From positions 1 through 16,215 of the forward strand of contig CALGNF010000059.1 of assembly GCA_937958685.1 (NCBI GenBank): DNA of 16,215 bases, read 5' to 3'. Each line of letters begins with the position of its first letter. Position 1 is the stretch's first letter. Positions 8,747 through 15,467 of the stretch are shown here, piece by piece. Position numbers and translations under genes: made by a program. The notes beneath the pieces were generated by a model, which was given only the letters and a program-made list of their open reading frames with translations, was not told where the DNA came from and did not search any database. The DNA comes from an uncultured Caryophanales bacterium. GTDB taxonomy: Bacteria > Bacillota_I > Bacilli_A > Izemoplasmatales > Hujiaoplasmataceae.

Positions 8747-9510
8747 TGGTCACCGTCAAATCCCCCCGGGAGATCGCGCTCATGCGGGAAGCCGGCCGGA
8801 TCGTCGCGCTCGCCCACAAGGCCGCCAGCGCCATGATCCGTCCCGGAGTCACCACCAAAACCCTCGATGACATCATCGAGAAGACGATCCGCGATCACGA
8901 CGCGATCCCCTCGTTCAAGAATTACAACGGGTTCCCGAGCGCCTCGTGCATCTCGCTCAACGAGGTCGTCGTCCACGGCATCCCCCATGCGGATATCTTC
9001 CTGAAGGATGGCGACATCGTCTCGATCGACATCGGGGCGATGTATCACGGCTATCACGGCGATTCCGCCTGGAGTTACGCCTGCGGCACGCTGACTCCGG
9101 CAGCCAAGCGGTTGCTTGAGGGCACCGAAGCGTGCCTTCACGTCGGGTTGGCCGAGGCCAAATCCGGCAACCGGCTCTCGGACATCTCTCACGCCATCCA
9201 GGCGCATGCGGAGTCCCTGGGCTTCAGCGTCGTCCGCGAATTCGTCGGCCACGGCATCGGCAAGCAACTCCATGAAGATCCGCCGATCCCCAATTTCGGC
9301 CCCCCCGGACGCGGCGTCACCCTCAAGCCGGGGATGACCCTCGCGATCGAGCCGATGATCAACCTCGGCCGCAAGGAAGTGCGCGTCCTTCAGGACGGCT
9401 GGACGACCGTCACCGTCGACGGCTCCCCGAGCGCCCACTTCGAACACACGATCCTCATCACCCATACCGGCTACGAGATCCTTACCGCAAGAGAGACACC
9501 GAAGGAGTGA
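8746..9510 (+). CDS. map: Methionine aminopeptidase, type I
   Basis: The enzyme removes the initiator Met from new proteins as they leave the ribosome. The 254-residue product shows the dinuclear metal ligands in the spacing of E. coli MetAP: Asp95, Asp106, His169, Glu202 and Glu233, with the conserved His77 (VVHGIPH). Blocks [47 protein letters not shown] and HFEHTILIT are all present. No N-terminal zinc-finger or SH3 extension is present. Two adjacent ATG codons exist (8743 and 8746). GGAGG (8734-8738) is 4 and 7 bases away respectively, so I choose 8746, sharing one base with the adk stop (TGATG). In-frame starts further upstream lie inside adk. Confidence 0.95.
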   Translation: MVTVKSPREIALMREAGRIVALAHKAASAMIRPGVTTKTLDDIIEKTIRDHDAIPSFKNYNGFPSASCISLNEVVVHGIPHADIFLKDGDIVSIDIGAMYHGYHGDSAWSYACGTLTPAAKRLLEGTEACLHVGLAEAKSGNRLSDISHAIQAHAESLGFSVVREFVGHGIGKQLHEDPPIPNFGPPGRGVTLKPGMTLAIEPMINLGRKEVRVLQDGWTTVTVDGSPSAHFEHTILITHTGYEILTARETPKE

Positions 9511-9514
9511 TTCC

Positions 9515-9739
9515 ATGGCAAAAAAAGACGATGTAATCGAAATGATGGGCACTGTCGTCGAAGTGCTGCCAAACGCCCAATTCATCATCGAGCTGGAAAT
9601 CGGGCACCGCATCATCGGTCACGTTTCTGGTAAAATCCGTATGCACTACATACGCATTTTACCAGGCGATAAAGTCAAGGTCGAACTGTCGACCTACGAT
9701 CTAACACGTGGTCGCATCACGTATCGCATGCATCATTAA
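9515..9739 (+). CDS. infA: Translation initiation factor IF-1
   Basis: IF-1 is an OB-fold protein that binds the 30S A site during initiation. The 74-residue product contains the canonical [21 protein letters not shown] start, the [19 protein letters not shown] core and the ending [17 protein letters not shown], inside the map 3' end, lies about seven bases before ATG 9515. Codon use differs from the neighbours, with several A/T-ending codons (GTA, ATA, TTA, CTA, ACA, CCA) that are otherwise uncommon here. Part of this creates a large inverted repeat at 9627-9665, described separately. Confidence 0.98.
   Translation: MAKKDDVIEMMGTVVEVLPNAQFIIELEIGHRIIGHVSGKIRMHYIRILPGDKVKVELSTYDLTRGRITYRMHH
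9627..9665 (+). repeat. 17-bp near-perfect inverted repeat inside infA
   Basis: Arms 9627-9643 (CTGGTAAAATCCGTATG) and 9649-9665 (CATACGCATTTTACCAG) are reverse complements except for one C/C mismatch (9637 with 9655), with a five-base loop CACTA. In RNA this would be a stem of 6 plus 10 base pairs around one internal mismatch. It spans the codons for [13 protein letters not shown]. Third codon positions of one arm pair with third positions of the other (T9628-A9664, T9631-A9661, A9634-T9658, T9640-A9652), so the pairing comes from synonymous choices as well as from the quasi-symmetric peptide IRM..IRI. It lacks a following T-tract and is not a terminator. Confidence 0.8.
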
Positions 9740-9763
9740 CAAACGCAACCAGGAGGCAATGGT

Positions 9764-9880
9764 ATGAAAATCAGACCATCTGTAAAGAAAATCTGCGACA
9801 AATGCAAAATCATCAAACGCAATGGCCATGTCATGGTCATTTGTGAAAATCCCAAACATAAACAAAGACAGGGAAACTAG
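9764..9880 (+). CDS. rpmJ: 50S ribosomal protein L36, zinc-binding type
   Basis: L36 is the smallest ribosomal protein and stabilises 23S rRNA junctions. The 38-residue product ([20 protein letters not shown]...) carries the zinc ligands Cys11, Cys14, Cys27 and His32 of the C+ form, and the family ending [10 protein letters not shown]. The AGGAGG at 9751-9756 is seven bases upstream of ATG 9764; an out-of-frame ATG at 9759 is ignored. Its codons are noticeably less GC-rich than in neighbouring genes, like infA. The stop codon TAG is part of the ribosome binding site for rpsM (AGGAGGT, 9879-9885). Confidence 0.97.
   Translation: MKIRPSVKKICDKCKIIKRNGHVMVICENPKHKQRQGN
9821..9841 (+). repeat. 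Short hairpin-forming inverted repeat inside rpmJ
   Basis: AATGGCCAT (9821-9829) can pair with ATGGTCATT (9833-9841) over nine base pairs, including one G-U pair, with a three-base loop GTC. It spans the codons NGHVMVI. Pairing is seen directly; a role is not shown, and short hairpins of this size can arise by chance. Confidence 0.5.
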
Positions 9881-9889
9881 GAGGTAAAG

Positions 9890-10255
9890 ATGGCACGTAT
9901 AGCAGGAGTTGACATTCCCCGCGACAAACGGGTTGTCGTTTCTTTGACTTACATTTACGGCATCGGCAGAAGCGTCTCGGAAAAAATCCTCGCGGATGCC
10001 CGCATCTCGGAAGACAAACGCGTCAAGGACCTGACCGACGAAGAAATCGTCAGGATCCGCCAGGAAGTCCAGAAATACAAGGTTGAAGGCGATCTGCGCC
10101 GGGAAGTGGCCTTAAACATCAAACGCTTGATGGAGATCGGCTGCTACCGCGGTATCCGCCATCGCAAAGGTTTGCCCGTCCGCGGCCAGAACACGCGGAA
10201 CAATTCGAGAACGCGCAAAGGGCCGAGAAAAACCGTTGCGAACAAGAAGAAGTAA
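9890..10255 (+). CDS. rpsM: 30S ribosomal protein S13
   Basis: S13 is in the 30S head, pairs with S19 and contacts the P-site tRNA and L5. The 121-residue product starts [20 protein letters not shown], has [14 protein letters not shown], the [20 protein letters not shown] region, the [20 protein letters not shown] signature and the basic C-terminal tail [15 protein letters not shown]. Length is normal. The overlapping AGGAGG site gives a five-base spacer to the ATG. Confidence 0.98.
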   Translation: MARIAGVDIPRDKRVVVSLTYIYGIGRSVSEKILADARISEDKRVKDLTDEEIVRIRQEVQKYKVEGDLRREVALNIKRLMEIGCYRGIRHRKGLPVRGQNTRNNSRTRKGPRKTVANKKK

Positions 10256-10273
10256 AGGAGGATATGGAGTATC

Positions 10274-10660
10274 ATGGCACGAACAGTAACCAAAAAACGT
10301 CGCGTGAAGAAAAATATACCCTCCGGAGTTGCCCACATTCACTCGACCTTCAACAATACGATCATCACGATCACCGATCCCGCCGGCAACGCCATCGCCT
10401 GGAGCTCATCCGGAGCGATCGGCTACAAAGGCTCGCGTAAATCGACTCCCTTCGCCGCCGGCTTGGCCAGCGAAGCCGCTGCCAAGGCAGCGATGGACAA
10501 CGGCGTCCAACGCGTCGAGGTTTCCGTCAAGGGTCCCGGACCCGGCCGCGAAGCGGCGATCAGAAGCCTGCAGGTCGCAGGGCTGGAGATCACAGCCATC
10601 AGAGACGTCACGCCGGTCCCGCACAACGGCTGCCGCCCGCCCAAACGCCCGCGCGGATGA
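10274..10660 (+). CDS. rpsK: 30S ribosomal protein S11
   Basis: S11 lies on the 30S platform near the mRNA exit and Shine-Dalgarno duplex. The 128-residue product contains [58 protein letters not shown] and the C-terminal signature [13 protein letters not shown], all canonical. GGAGG (10257-10261) is 12 bases before ATG 10274, a rather long spacer; an ATG at 10264 is out of frame. Length is normal. Confidence 0.98.
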   Translation: MARTVTKKRRVKKNIPSGVAHIHSTFNNTIITITDPAGNAIAWSSSGAIGYKGSRKSTPFAAGLASEAAAKAAMDNGVQRVEVSVKGPGPGREAAIRSLQVAGLEITAIRDVTPVPHNGCRPPKRPRG

Positions 10661-10662
10661 TT

Positions 10663-10669
10663 AGGAGGT
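10663..10669 (+). promoter_or_regulatory. Ribosome binding site that decides the rpoA start
   Basis: AGGAGGT lies one base before an in-frame ATG (10671), too close for initiation there, but its GGAGG core is eight bases before the in-frame GTG at 10677. This favours GTG 10677 as the rpoA start. Confidence 0.7.
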
Positions 10670-10676
10670 AATGACT

Positions 10677-11627
10677 GTGAAAGACTTGAAATTCGAAAAA
10701 CCGAAAACGATAACCGAAGAGATCGACGACAAGTACGGACGCTTTGTGATCAGCCCCCTTGATCGCGGCTTCGGCATCACGATCGGGAATTCCTTGCGCC
10801 GAGTCTTGCTGTCCTCACTTCCGGGAGCCGCGATCATCAACTGCCAGATCGACGGCGTCGAACACGAATTCACCGCCATCGAAAACGTCGTCGAAGACGT
10901 GACGACGATCGTTCTCAACCTGAAAGGCATCGTCCTCACGATCGACTCGAACAATCCCGGCGTGCAAAAGCGGATGGAGATCATCGTCGACGGTCCCGCC
11001 GACGTCTGCGCCCGCGACATCATCGTCGACGACGAAGTCGAGATCATCAATCCGGACCACTACATCTGCCACGTCAACAAAGGCAAGCGTTTCCGGATGG
11101 TCATGAACGCCCGCAAGGGCAACGGCTACGCGAGCGCCGAGAAGAACGCCTTCTATGACAACATGGTCGGCGTCATCCCGATCGACAGTCTCTACACCCC
11201 CGTCGTGCGCGCCAACTACAGCGTCGACAAAACCAGGGTCGACGACAGCGCCGACTATGACAAACTCATCGTCGAAATCTGGACCAACGGTTCGATCAGT
11301 CCGAAAGAGGCCATCGGCATGGCCGCCAAGATGCTGATCGACCACTTCCAGTCGCTCGTCGAACTCTCCGCCAAAGCCCTCGCCGAAGATTTCATGATCG
11401 AACGCAAAAGCGAGGAACAGACCCGCAATCTCGAGAAGCCGATCGAGGATCTCGACTTGTCGGTCAGAAGCTACAACTGTTTAAAACGCGCCGGCATCCA
11501 CACGCTCGGCGAACTGATCGAAAAAACCGAGGAGGACATGATGAAAGTCCGCAACCTCGGCAAGAAGTCGCTCAAGGAAGTCAAGCAGAAGCTTGAGGAA
11601 CTCAATCTGAGCTTGGCAAAACACTAA
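10677..11627 (+). CDS. rpoA: DNA-directed RNA polymerase subunit alpha
   Basis: The alpha subunit dimerises to nucleate RNA polymerase assembly, and its C-terminal domain contacts UP elements and activators. The product is 316 residues from GTG 10677 (318 from ATG 10671). The N-terminal domain shows GRFVISPLDRGFGITIGNSL, RRVLLSSLPGAA and the GYASAEKNA region, and a later IGMAAKMLIDHFQSLVEL helix. An acidic linker leads to the C-terminal domain with LDLSVRSYNCLKRAGIHTLG and VRNLGKKSLKEVKQKLEEL; the Arg in VRS corresponds to the DNA-contacting Arg265 of E. coli. Length is normal (about 314). Ribosome binding site spacing favours the GTG start. Confidence 0.96.
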   Translation: MKDLKFEKPKTITEEIDDKYGRFVISPLDRGFGITIGNSLRRVLLSSLPGAAIINCQIDGVEHEFTAIENVVEDVTTIVLNLKGIVLTIDSNNPGVQKRMEIIVDGPADVCARDIIVDDEVEIINPDHYICHVNKGKRFRMVMNARKGNGYASAEKNAFYDNMVGVIPIDSLYTPVVRANYSVDKTRVDDSADYDKLIVEIWTNGSISPKEAIGMAAKMLIDHFQSLVELSAKALAEDFMIERKSEEQTRNLEKPIEDLDLSVRSYNCLKRAGIHTLGELIEKTEEDMMKVRNLGKKSLKEVKQKLEELNLSLAKH

Positions 11628-11644
11628 TTGATAGGAGGTAAATC

Positions 11645-12004
11645 ATGGCTAGAGGATATAGCAAACTAAACCGCAGAGGCGACAATCGCAAGGCGCTGAT
11701 GCGCGATCTCGCGACCCACTTGATCTTACACGGCAAAATCGAGACATCGCTCATCAAGGCGAAACAATTGCGCAGACCGGTCGAACGGTTGATCACCTAT
11801 GCAAAGAAAGGCGATTTGCATTCTTTGAGATTAGCGGAAGCGATCCTGCGCGAGCACTCGATCAACGACCAGACGGCGCTTGCCAAACTCTTCAAAGAAT
11901 GGGGTCCCAAATTCAAAGACAGAAACGGCGGCTACACCAGAATCTATCGTATCGGTCATCGTCTGGGCGATTCCTGCCCGATGGCGATCATCGAACTGGT
12001 ATAA
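11645..12004 (+). CDS. rplQ: 50S ribosomal protein L17
   Basis: L17 lies at the outer side of the exit tunnel and closes the alpha operon. The 119-residue product has MARGYSKLNRRGDNRKALMR, ATHLILHGKIETSLIKAKQL, RRPVERLITYAKKGDLHSLR and the C-terminal GYTRIYRIGHRLGDSCPMAI block, all typical. The AGGAGGT site lies close upstream of ATG 11645. Length is normal for Firmicutes. A strong terminator begins 15 bases after the stop. Confidence 0.98.
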   Translation: MARGYSKLNRRGDNRKALMRDLATHLILHGKIETSLIKAKQLRRPVERLITYAKKGDLHSLRLAEAILREHSINDQTALAKLFKEWGPKFKDRNGGYTRIYRIGHRLGDSCPMAIIELV

Positions 12005-12018
12005 CCGGCGAAAATCCC

Positions 12019-12045
12019 AGTGCTGACCTCAATCAGCACTTTTTT
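12019..12045 (+). terminator. Factor-independent terminator after rplQ
   Basis: AGTGCTGA (12019-12026) and TCAGCACT (12033-12040) form a perfect eight-base-pair stem with a six-base loop CCTCAA, followed directly by a run of T (12040-12045). The position, 15 bases after the last ribosomal gene, fits the end of the S10-spc-alpha transcript. Confidence 0.88.
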
Positions 12046-12076
12046 CGTTCATGAAGTGGCCTAAACGGCCCGAAAA

Positions 12077-12085
12077 TGATAAGAT
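12077..12085 (+). promoter_or_regulatory. Candidate extended -10 promoter for the CBS-ECF unit
   Basis: TG-A-TAAGAT (12077-12085) resembles an extended -10 element (TGnTATAAT; hexamer 4 of 6). No convincing -35 is seen 16-19 bases upstream, where the sequence is TGGCCT-like. It lies between the rplQ terminator and the next gene, where a promoter is expected; predicted start near 12092, about 30 bases before ATG 12124. Confidence 0.35.
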
Positions 12086-12123
12086 AGTGCTGATGACACC
12101 CGTGTGAAAAGAGGAAAGAGCCG

Positions 12124-12843
12124 ATGGATCAAAAGACGCGTTTTCTGACATTGTTCGCCAAACTCGAGAAATTCTTACGCATCGAATACGAGCGGGGCGA
12201 CTACAAGGAATCGACATTCATGGGCACACTGTTCCGCATCCGCGGCAAGAAGCAAAACGCGATCATCGCCAACCCGGCCTGCTTCGACGTCCTGCAGCAA
12301 GCCGCCCAACTCCGCAACATCATCGTCCACAACGAGGACATCGCCAGCCCCTCGGCGGCGTTTATCGACAGATTCGCCGAGATCGTCCGGATGATCACGA
12401 AACCGGAAAAACTCGGCAACGTCATGATCCCGCTCTCCCGGATCAAGAAAGCGAGACCGGAAGATGCCGTCGATACCGTCATGGAACTGATGGAAACCCA
12501 CGGTTTCTCCAAGATCCCCGTCTTCGCCGACGGCCGGCTGGCCGGCGTGTTCACCGAAAAAGCTTTCTATTATTATCTCTCGATCGCCAAAACGGCAACA
12601 ATCTCCCGCAAGATGCTTATCGGCGAACTGCTGCAGGCGATCGATCTCGACGGCGATCCCGCCGCCTATTTCGATTTCATCAGCCGCAACGCCGACGTCT
12701 TCCAGGCGCTGCACCGGTTCCAGCGGGACTTTCGGGAGAAGAACAAACTCGAGATGCTGTTCGTCACCGAAAACGGCCTCAAGGGAGAAGCCGTCCTTGG
12801 CATCGTCACCCTTAAGGACCTCGAACACGTCATCGCCGTCTAA
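12124..12843 (+). CDS. CBS-pair protein with N-terminal HEPN-like RNxxxH motif
   Basis: Function unknown. Of the 239 residues, about 99-150 form a first CBS domain (VMIPLSRIKKARPEDAVDTV, then THGFSKIPVFADGRLAGVFT) and about 165-238 a second (FISRNADVFQAL, ending GIVTLKDLEHVI). Such pairs usually bind adenosine nucleotides. Residues 1-95 are helical in character and contain Arg64-Asn65-Ile-Ile-Val-His69 (AAQLRNIIVHNED), the R-x4-H pattern of HEPN domains, many of which are RNases; the HEPN assignment is inference from this motif and the helical context. I recall similar CBS proteins with an RNxIVH N-terminus in other Firmicutes, but have no search to cite. The start has AGGA eight bases upstream. 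It follows the rplQ terminator and is 25 bases before ecfA1, probably in the same transcript. Confidence 0.85.
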   Translation: MDQKTRFLTLFAKLEKFLRIEYERGDYKESTFMGTLFRIRGKKQNAIIANPACFDVLQQAAQLRNIIVHNEDIASPSAAFIDRFAEIVRMITKPEKLGNVMIPLSRIKKARPEDAVDTVMELMETHGFSKIPVFADGRLAGVFTEKAFYYYLSIAKTATISRKMLIGELLQAIDLDGDPAAYFDFISRNADVFQALHRFQRDFREKNKLEMLFVTENGLKGEAVLGIVTLKDLEHVIAV

Positions 12844-12868
12844 TCTTCGGCAGAGCAGGAGTGTGGAT

Positions 12869-13672
12869 ATGAGTCACATTGACATCAGGGACATGTCGTT
12901 CACCTATACAGGCAAACGGATGATCCTCAAGGACATCAATCTCCAAATCGAACAAGGCGAATGGGTCGCGATCCTCGGCCACAACGGCAGCGGCAAATCG
13001 ACCCTGGCCAAGACGCTCGTCGGCCTGCTCGAACCCGCGCAAGGCACCGTGGCGATCGCCGGCACCATCATCACGCCGGAAACGACGCCCGCGATCCGCA
13101 AGCAGATCGGCATCGTCTTCCAAAATCCCGACAACCAGTTTGTCGGCGTCACCGTGCGGGACGATATCGCCTTCGGCATGGAAAACCTGTGTGTGAGCCG
13201 GGAAGAGATGCTGGAGCGGATCGCCTTTTTCGCCAAGAAAGTCGGAATGGAGAAATATCTCGACAAAGAACCGGCCTCGCTCTCCGGCGGGCAGAAACAA
13301 CGTGTGGCGATCGCCGGCATCCTCGCGATGCAGACCGGGATCATGATCTTCGACGAGGCCACCTCGATGCTCGACCCCTATGCCCGCGAGGACTTGATGA
13401 AATACATCCGCCAGCTGCACCAGGAGGGTCTCACGATCATCATGATCACCCATGAGATCGAAGAGGCGCTGCTGGCCGACCGGCTGGTGATCATGAAAGA
13501 GGGCAAGATCTTCGCCGACGGCCGCAAAGAGGAACTCCTCAAGCAGCCGGAAGTGTTCGCCCAGTCCGCGCTCGTCATGCCCCTAGCCCTGCAAATGGCC
13601 ATGCAATTGGACGACGAAGCGACCTTCGGGGAGGTGAAGGCTTTCCTATGGGAATCCACTTTCGCGAAGTAA
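12869..13672 (+). CDS. ecfA1: ECF transporter ATPase subunit EcfA1
   Basis: EcfA1 and EcfA2 form the ATPase heterodimer that powers energy-coupling-factor uptake of vitamins and metals with EcfT and interchangeable S components. The 267-residue product has Walker A GHNGSGKST (37-45), Q-loop Gln85 in FQNPDNQF, ABC signature LSGGQ (138-142), Walker B IMIFDE (158-163), the EcfA1-like DEATSMLDP D-loop and switch His195. The FQNPDNQF and ATSMLDP motifs mark it as A1 rather than A2. ATG 12869 follows AGGAG (12857-12861) by seven bases; upstream in-frame starts lie inside the CBS gene. It overlaps ecfA2 by 25 bases. Confidence 0.96.
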   Translation: MSHIDIRDMSFTYTGKRMILKDINLQIEQGEWVAILGHNGSGKSTLAKTLVGLLEPAQGTVAIAGTIITPETTPAIRKQIGIVFQNPDNQFVGVTVRDDIAFGMENLCVSREEMLERIAFFAKKVGMEKYLDKEPASLSGGQKQRVAIAGILAMQTGIMIFDEATSMLDPYAREDLMKYIRQLHQEGLTIIMITHEIEEALLADRLVIMKEGKIFADGRKEELLKQPEVFAQSALVMPLALQMAMQLDDEATFGEVKAFLWESTFAK

Positions 13673-14508
13673 GCTTCCACTACCCGCAAAACCAACTGAC
13701 CTTCTATCAGGCGATCGCCGACATCACGCTCCAAATCGCCAAACAGGACGAATTCATCTGTCTGATCGGCCGGACCGGCTCCGGCAAGTCGACGCTCGCC
13801 CAGCACATGAACGCATTGCTTCTGCCCACCGAGGGCAGCGTCGAGATCTTCGGTTCGCTCATCACGAACAAACGCGACAAGAAGATCAACTACAACCTGC
13901 TGCGGAAACACGTCGGCCTGGTGTTCCAATTTCCCGAATACCAGCTGTTCGAGGAGACCGTGGAGAAGGACATCATGTTCGGGCCGCTCAATTTCCACGT
14001 TCCGCCCGAACAGGCCAAACAGATCGCGAGCGAAACCATCAAACTTGTCGGGCTGGACGAAACCTATCTCAAACGCAATCCCTTCAATCTTTCCGGTGGC
14101 GAGAAGAAGCGCGTCTCGATCGCCGGCATTCTCGCCTTCGATCCCGATATCCTCGTCCTCGACGAACCCACCTCGGGCCTCGATCCGCAAGGCAAGATCC
14201 AGATGATGGAGTTGTTCAAGGCGATCCAGGCTAAGACCGGCAAGTCGATCATCATCATCACCCATGACATGGATCTCGTCTATGAGCACGCTTCCCGGGT
14301 GATCGTGCTCCACGACGGCTCGCTGATCTACGACGAGTCGCCCGAGGTGTTGTTCCGCCGGGGGGACCTCGAGCAGTTCCACCTCCAATATCCAAACACG
14401 ATCAAGGTGTTGAGCGCCCTGAGAGACCGTTTCGGCCTGGATCTCGACATCTATCAGAAAAACCTGCCGGATGCGCTCTTGGCGATCAAAAAGGCGGTGG
14501 CCCGATGA
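13648..14508 (+). CDS. ecfA2: ECF transporter ATPase subunit EcfA2
   Basis: This is the second ATPase of the ECF module. The 286-residue product has Walker A GRTGSGKST (41-49), Q-loop Gln94 in the A2-type FQFPEYQLFEETV, signature LSGGE (148-152), Walker B ILVLDE (168-173), D-loop PTSGLDP and switch His206 (ITHDMD). FQFPEYQLF with KDIMFGPLNF is diagnostic for EcfA2. The C-terminal domain (about 215-286) is typical. ATG 13648 lies within the end of ecfA1, with GGAGGTGA upstream (13630-13636 region), so translation is probably coupled. It overlaps ecfT by four bases (ATGA). Confidence 0.96.
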   Translation: MGIHFREVSFHYPQNQLTFYQAIADITLQIAKQDEFICLIGRTGSGKSTLAQHMNALLLPTEGSVEIFGSLITNKRDKKINYNLLRKHVGLVFQFPEYQLFEETVEKDIMFGPLNFHVPPEQAKQIASETIKLVGLDETYLKRNPFNLSGGEKKRVSIAGILAFDPDILVLDEPTSGLDPQGKIQMMELFKAIQAKTGKSIIIITHDMDLVYEHASRVIVLHDGSLIYDESPEVLFRRGDLEQFHLQYPNTIKVLSALRDRFGLDLDIYQKNLPDALLAIKKAVAR

Positions 14509-15467
14509 AAAACATCGTTCTTGGCCAATACCTTCCCGGCCAGGGTTTCTTCTATAGGATGGACCCGCGCACGAAGATCATCGGCGTCATCGCGCTGATG
14601 GTCGCGATCTTTCTCTTGGAGACGATTCCGCAGCTTCTGATCGCCCTGGCGATCGGGGTTGTGTGCATGCTTCTCGGACGCTTGTCGATCAAACGGATCG
14701 CCAAGGGGATGCGGCCTTTGTTCATCCTGCTCATCTTCACCTTCTTTTTCCAGATCCTCTTCAACAAGGAAGGCAGCATCCTGCTTCAGGAAACGCTGAC
14801 CATCTCTTTGGCAAGCATCGGCGCGATCATCGCTTTGACGATTCTTTGGCGGCTGCTTGCCAAACTTCGGAGATTCCGCTTCCTTCTGTTGCTTGGCTAT
14901 CTGGCCGGCGTCTACTTCAGCCTGGCCTACCTCGCCTACGGCTACACGTTCGCTTCCTTCGTGTTCACCGTCTACGAGCGCGGCGTCGAGATGAGCGTCT
15001 TCGTCGTCATCAGGCTGCTGGTGATCATCACGCTGTCGACGATCCTGACGCTGACGACGAAACCGACCGACTTGACACAGGGTCTTGAAAGCCTGATGCG
15101 CCCGCTCAAGGTGATCGGGATCCGTTCCGACGAATTCGCGCTGATCATCTCCATCAGTCTCCGCTACATCCCGACGATCTTGGACGAGGCGAACAAGATC
15201 ATGGCCGCCCAGGCCAGCCGCGGCGCGGATTTTCTCCAAGGCAGGCTGAAGGACAAGATCAGGCAGATCATCTCCCTGCTAGTGCCGATGTTCATCATCG
15301 CCTTCAAACGCAGCGAGGATCTGGCGGACGCCATGGAAACCCGCAACTTCATTCCCGGGATGAAACGGACCCGGATCAGCGAGCTTGCCTTTGGCAAGAC
15401 CGACATCCTGGCGACGCTCTTCATCGTTTCTTCCCTAGCGGCATCGATCGTGCTGAGGGTGCTCTGA
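14505..15467 (+). CDS. ecfT: ECF transporter transmembrane subunit EcfT, enlarged
   Basis: EcfT is the membrane scaffold linking the ATPases to the S components. The 320-residue product begins with a typical MDPRTKIIG N-terminal region (19-27), has several hydrophobic helices, TLTTKPTDLTQGLESLMRPL (182-201), SISLRYIPTILDEANKIMAA (216-235) and the two coupling-helix motifs. The usual Ala-Arg-Gly triads are changed: Ser238-Arg239-Gly240 in AQASRGADF and Thr279-Arg280-Asn281 in AMETRNF. It is about 55 residues longer than the approximately 265-residue common form. The excess appears to be a hydrophobic segment around residues 100-150 with a basic turn (RLLAKLRRFRF). The start overlaps the ecfA2 stop (ATGA). 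No S component is encoded in the window. Confidence 0.93.
   Translation: MKNIVLGQYLPGQGFFYRMDPRTKIIGVIALMVAIFLLETIPQLLIALAIGVVCMLLGRLSIKRIAKGMRPLFILLIFTFFFQILFNKEGSILLQETLTISLASIGAIIALTILWRLLAKLRRFRFLLLLGYLAGVYFSLAYLAYGYTFASFVFTVYERGVEMSVFVVIRLLVIITLSTILTLTTKPTDLTQGLESLMRPLKVIGIRSDEFALIISISLRYIPTILDEANKIMAAQASRGADFLQGRLKDKIRQIISLLVPMFIIAFKRSEDLADAMETRNFIPGMKRTRISELAFGKTDILATLFIVSSLAASIVLRVL

Noticed and set aside
8653..9615. Minus-strand open frame (320 codons) opposite map and infA
   Set aside because: Same codon-bias shadow; the plus strand encodes map with all metal ligands and a complete infA.
12058..12074. GGCC-TAAAC-GGCC mini-hairpin after the terminator
   Set aside because: Only four base pairs; too short to support a regulatory claim.
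12797..12868. Upstream in-frame start for ecfA1 inside the CBS gene
   Set aside because: The added residues are a shadow of the CBS C-terminus; ATG 12869 has its own AGGAG and gives the standard EcfA1 start.
13378..14388. Long minus-strand open frame (336 codons) opposite ecfA1/ecfA2
   Set aside because: The plus-strand genes are certain ABC ATPases. C-ending codon bias leaves the opposite strand free of stops, and the translation is acidic, low-complexity and unlike any family.
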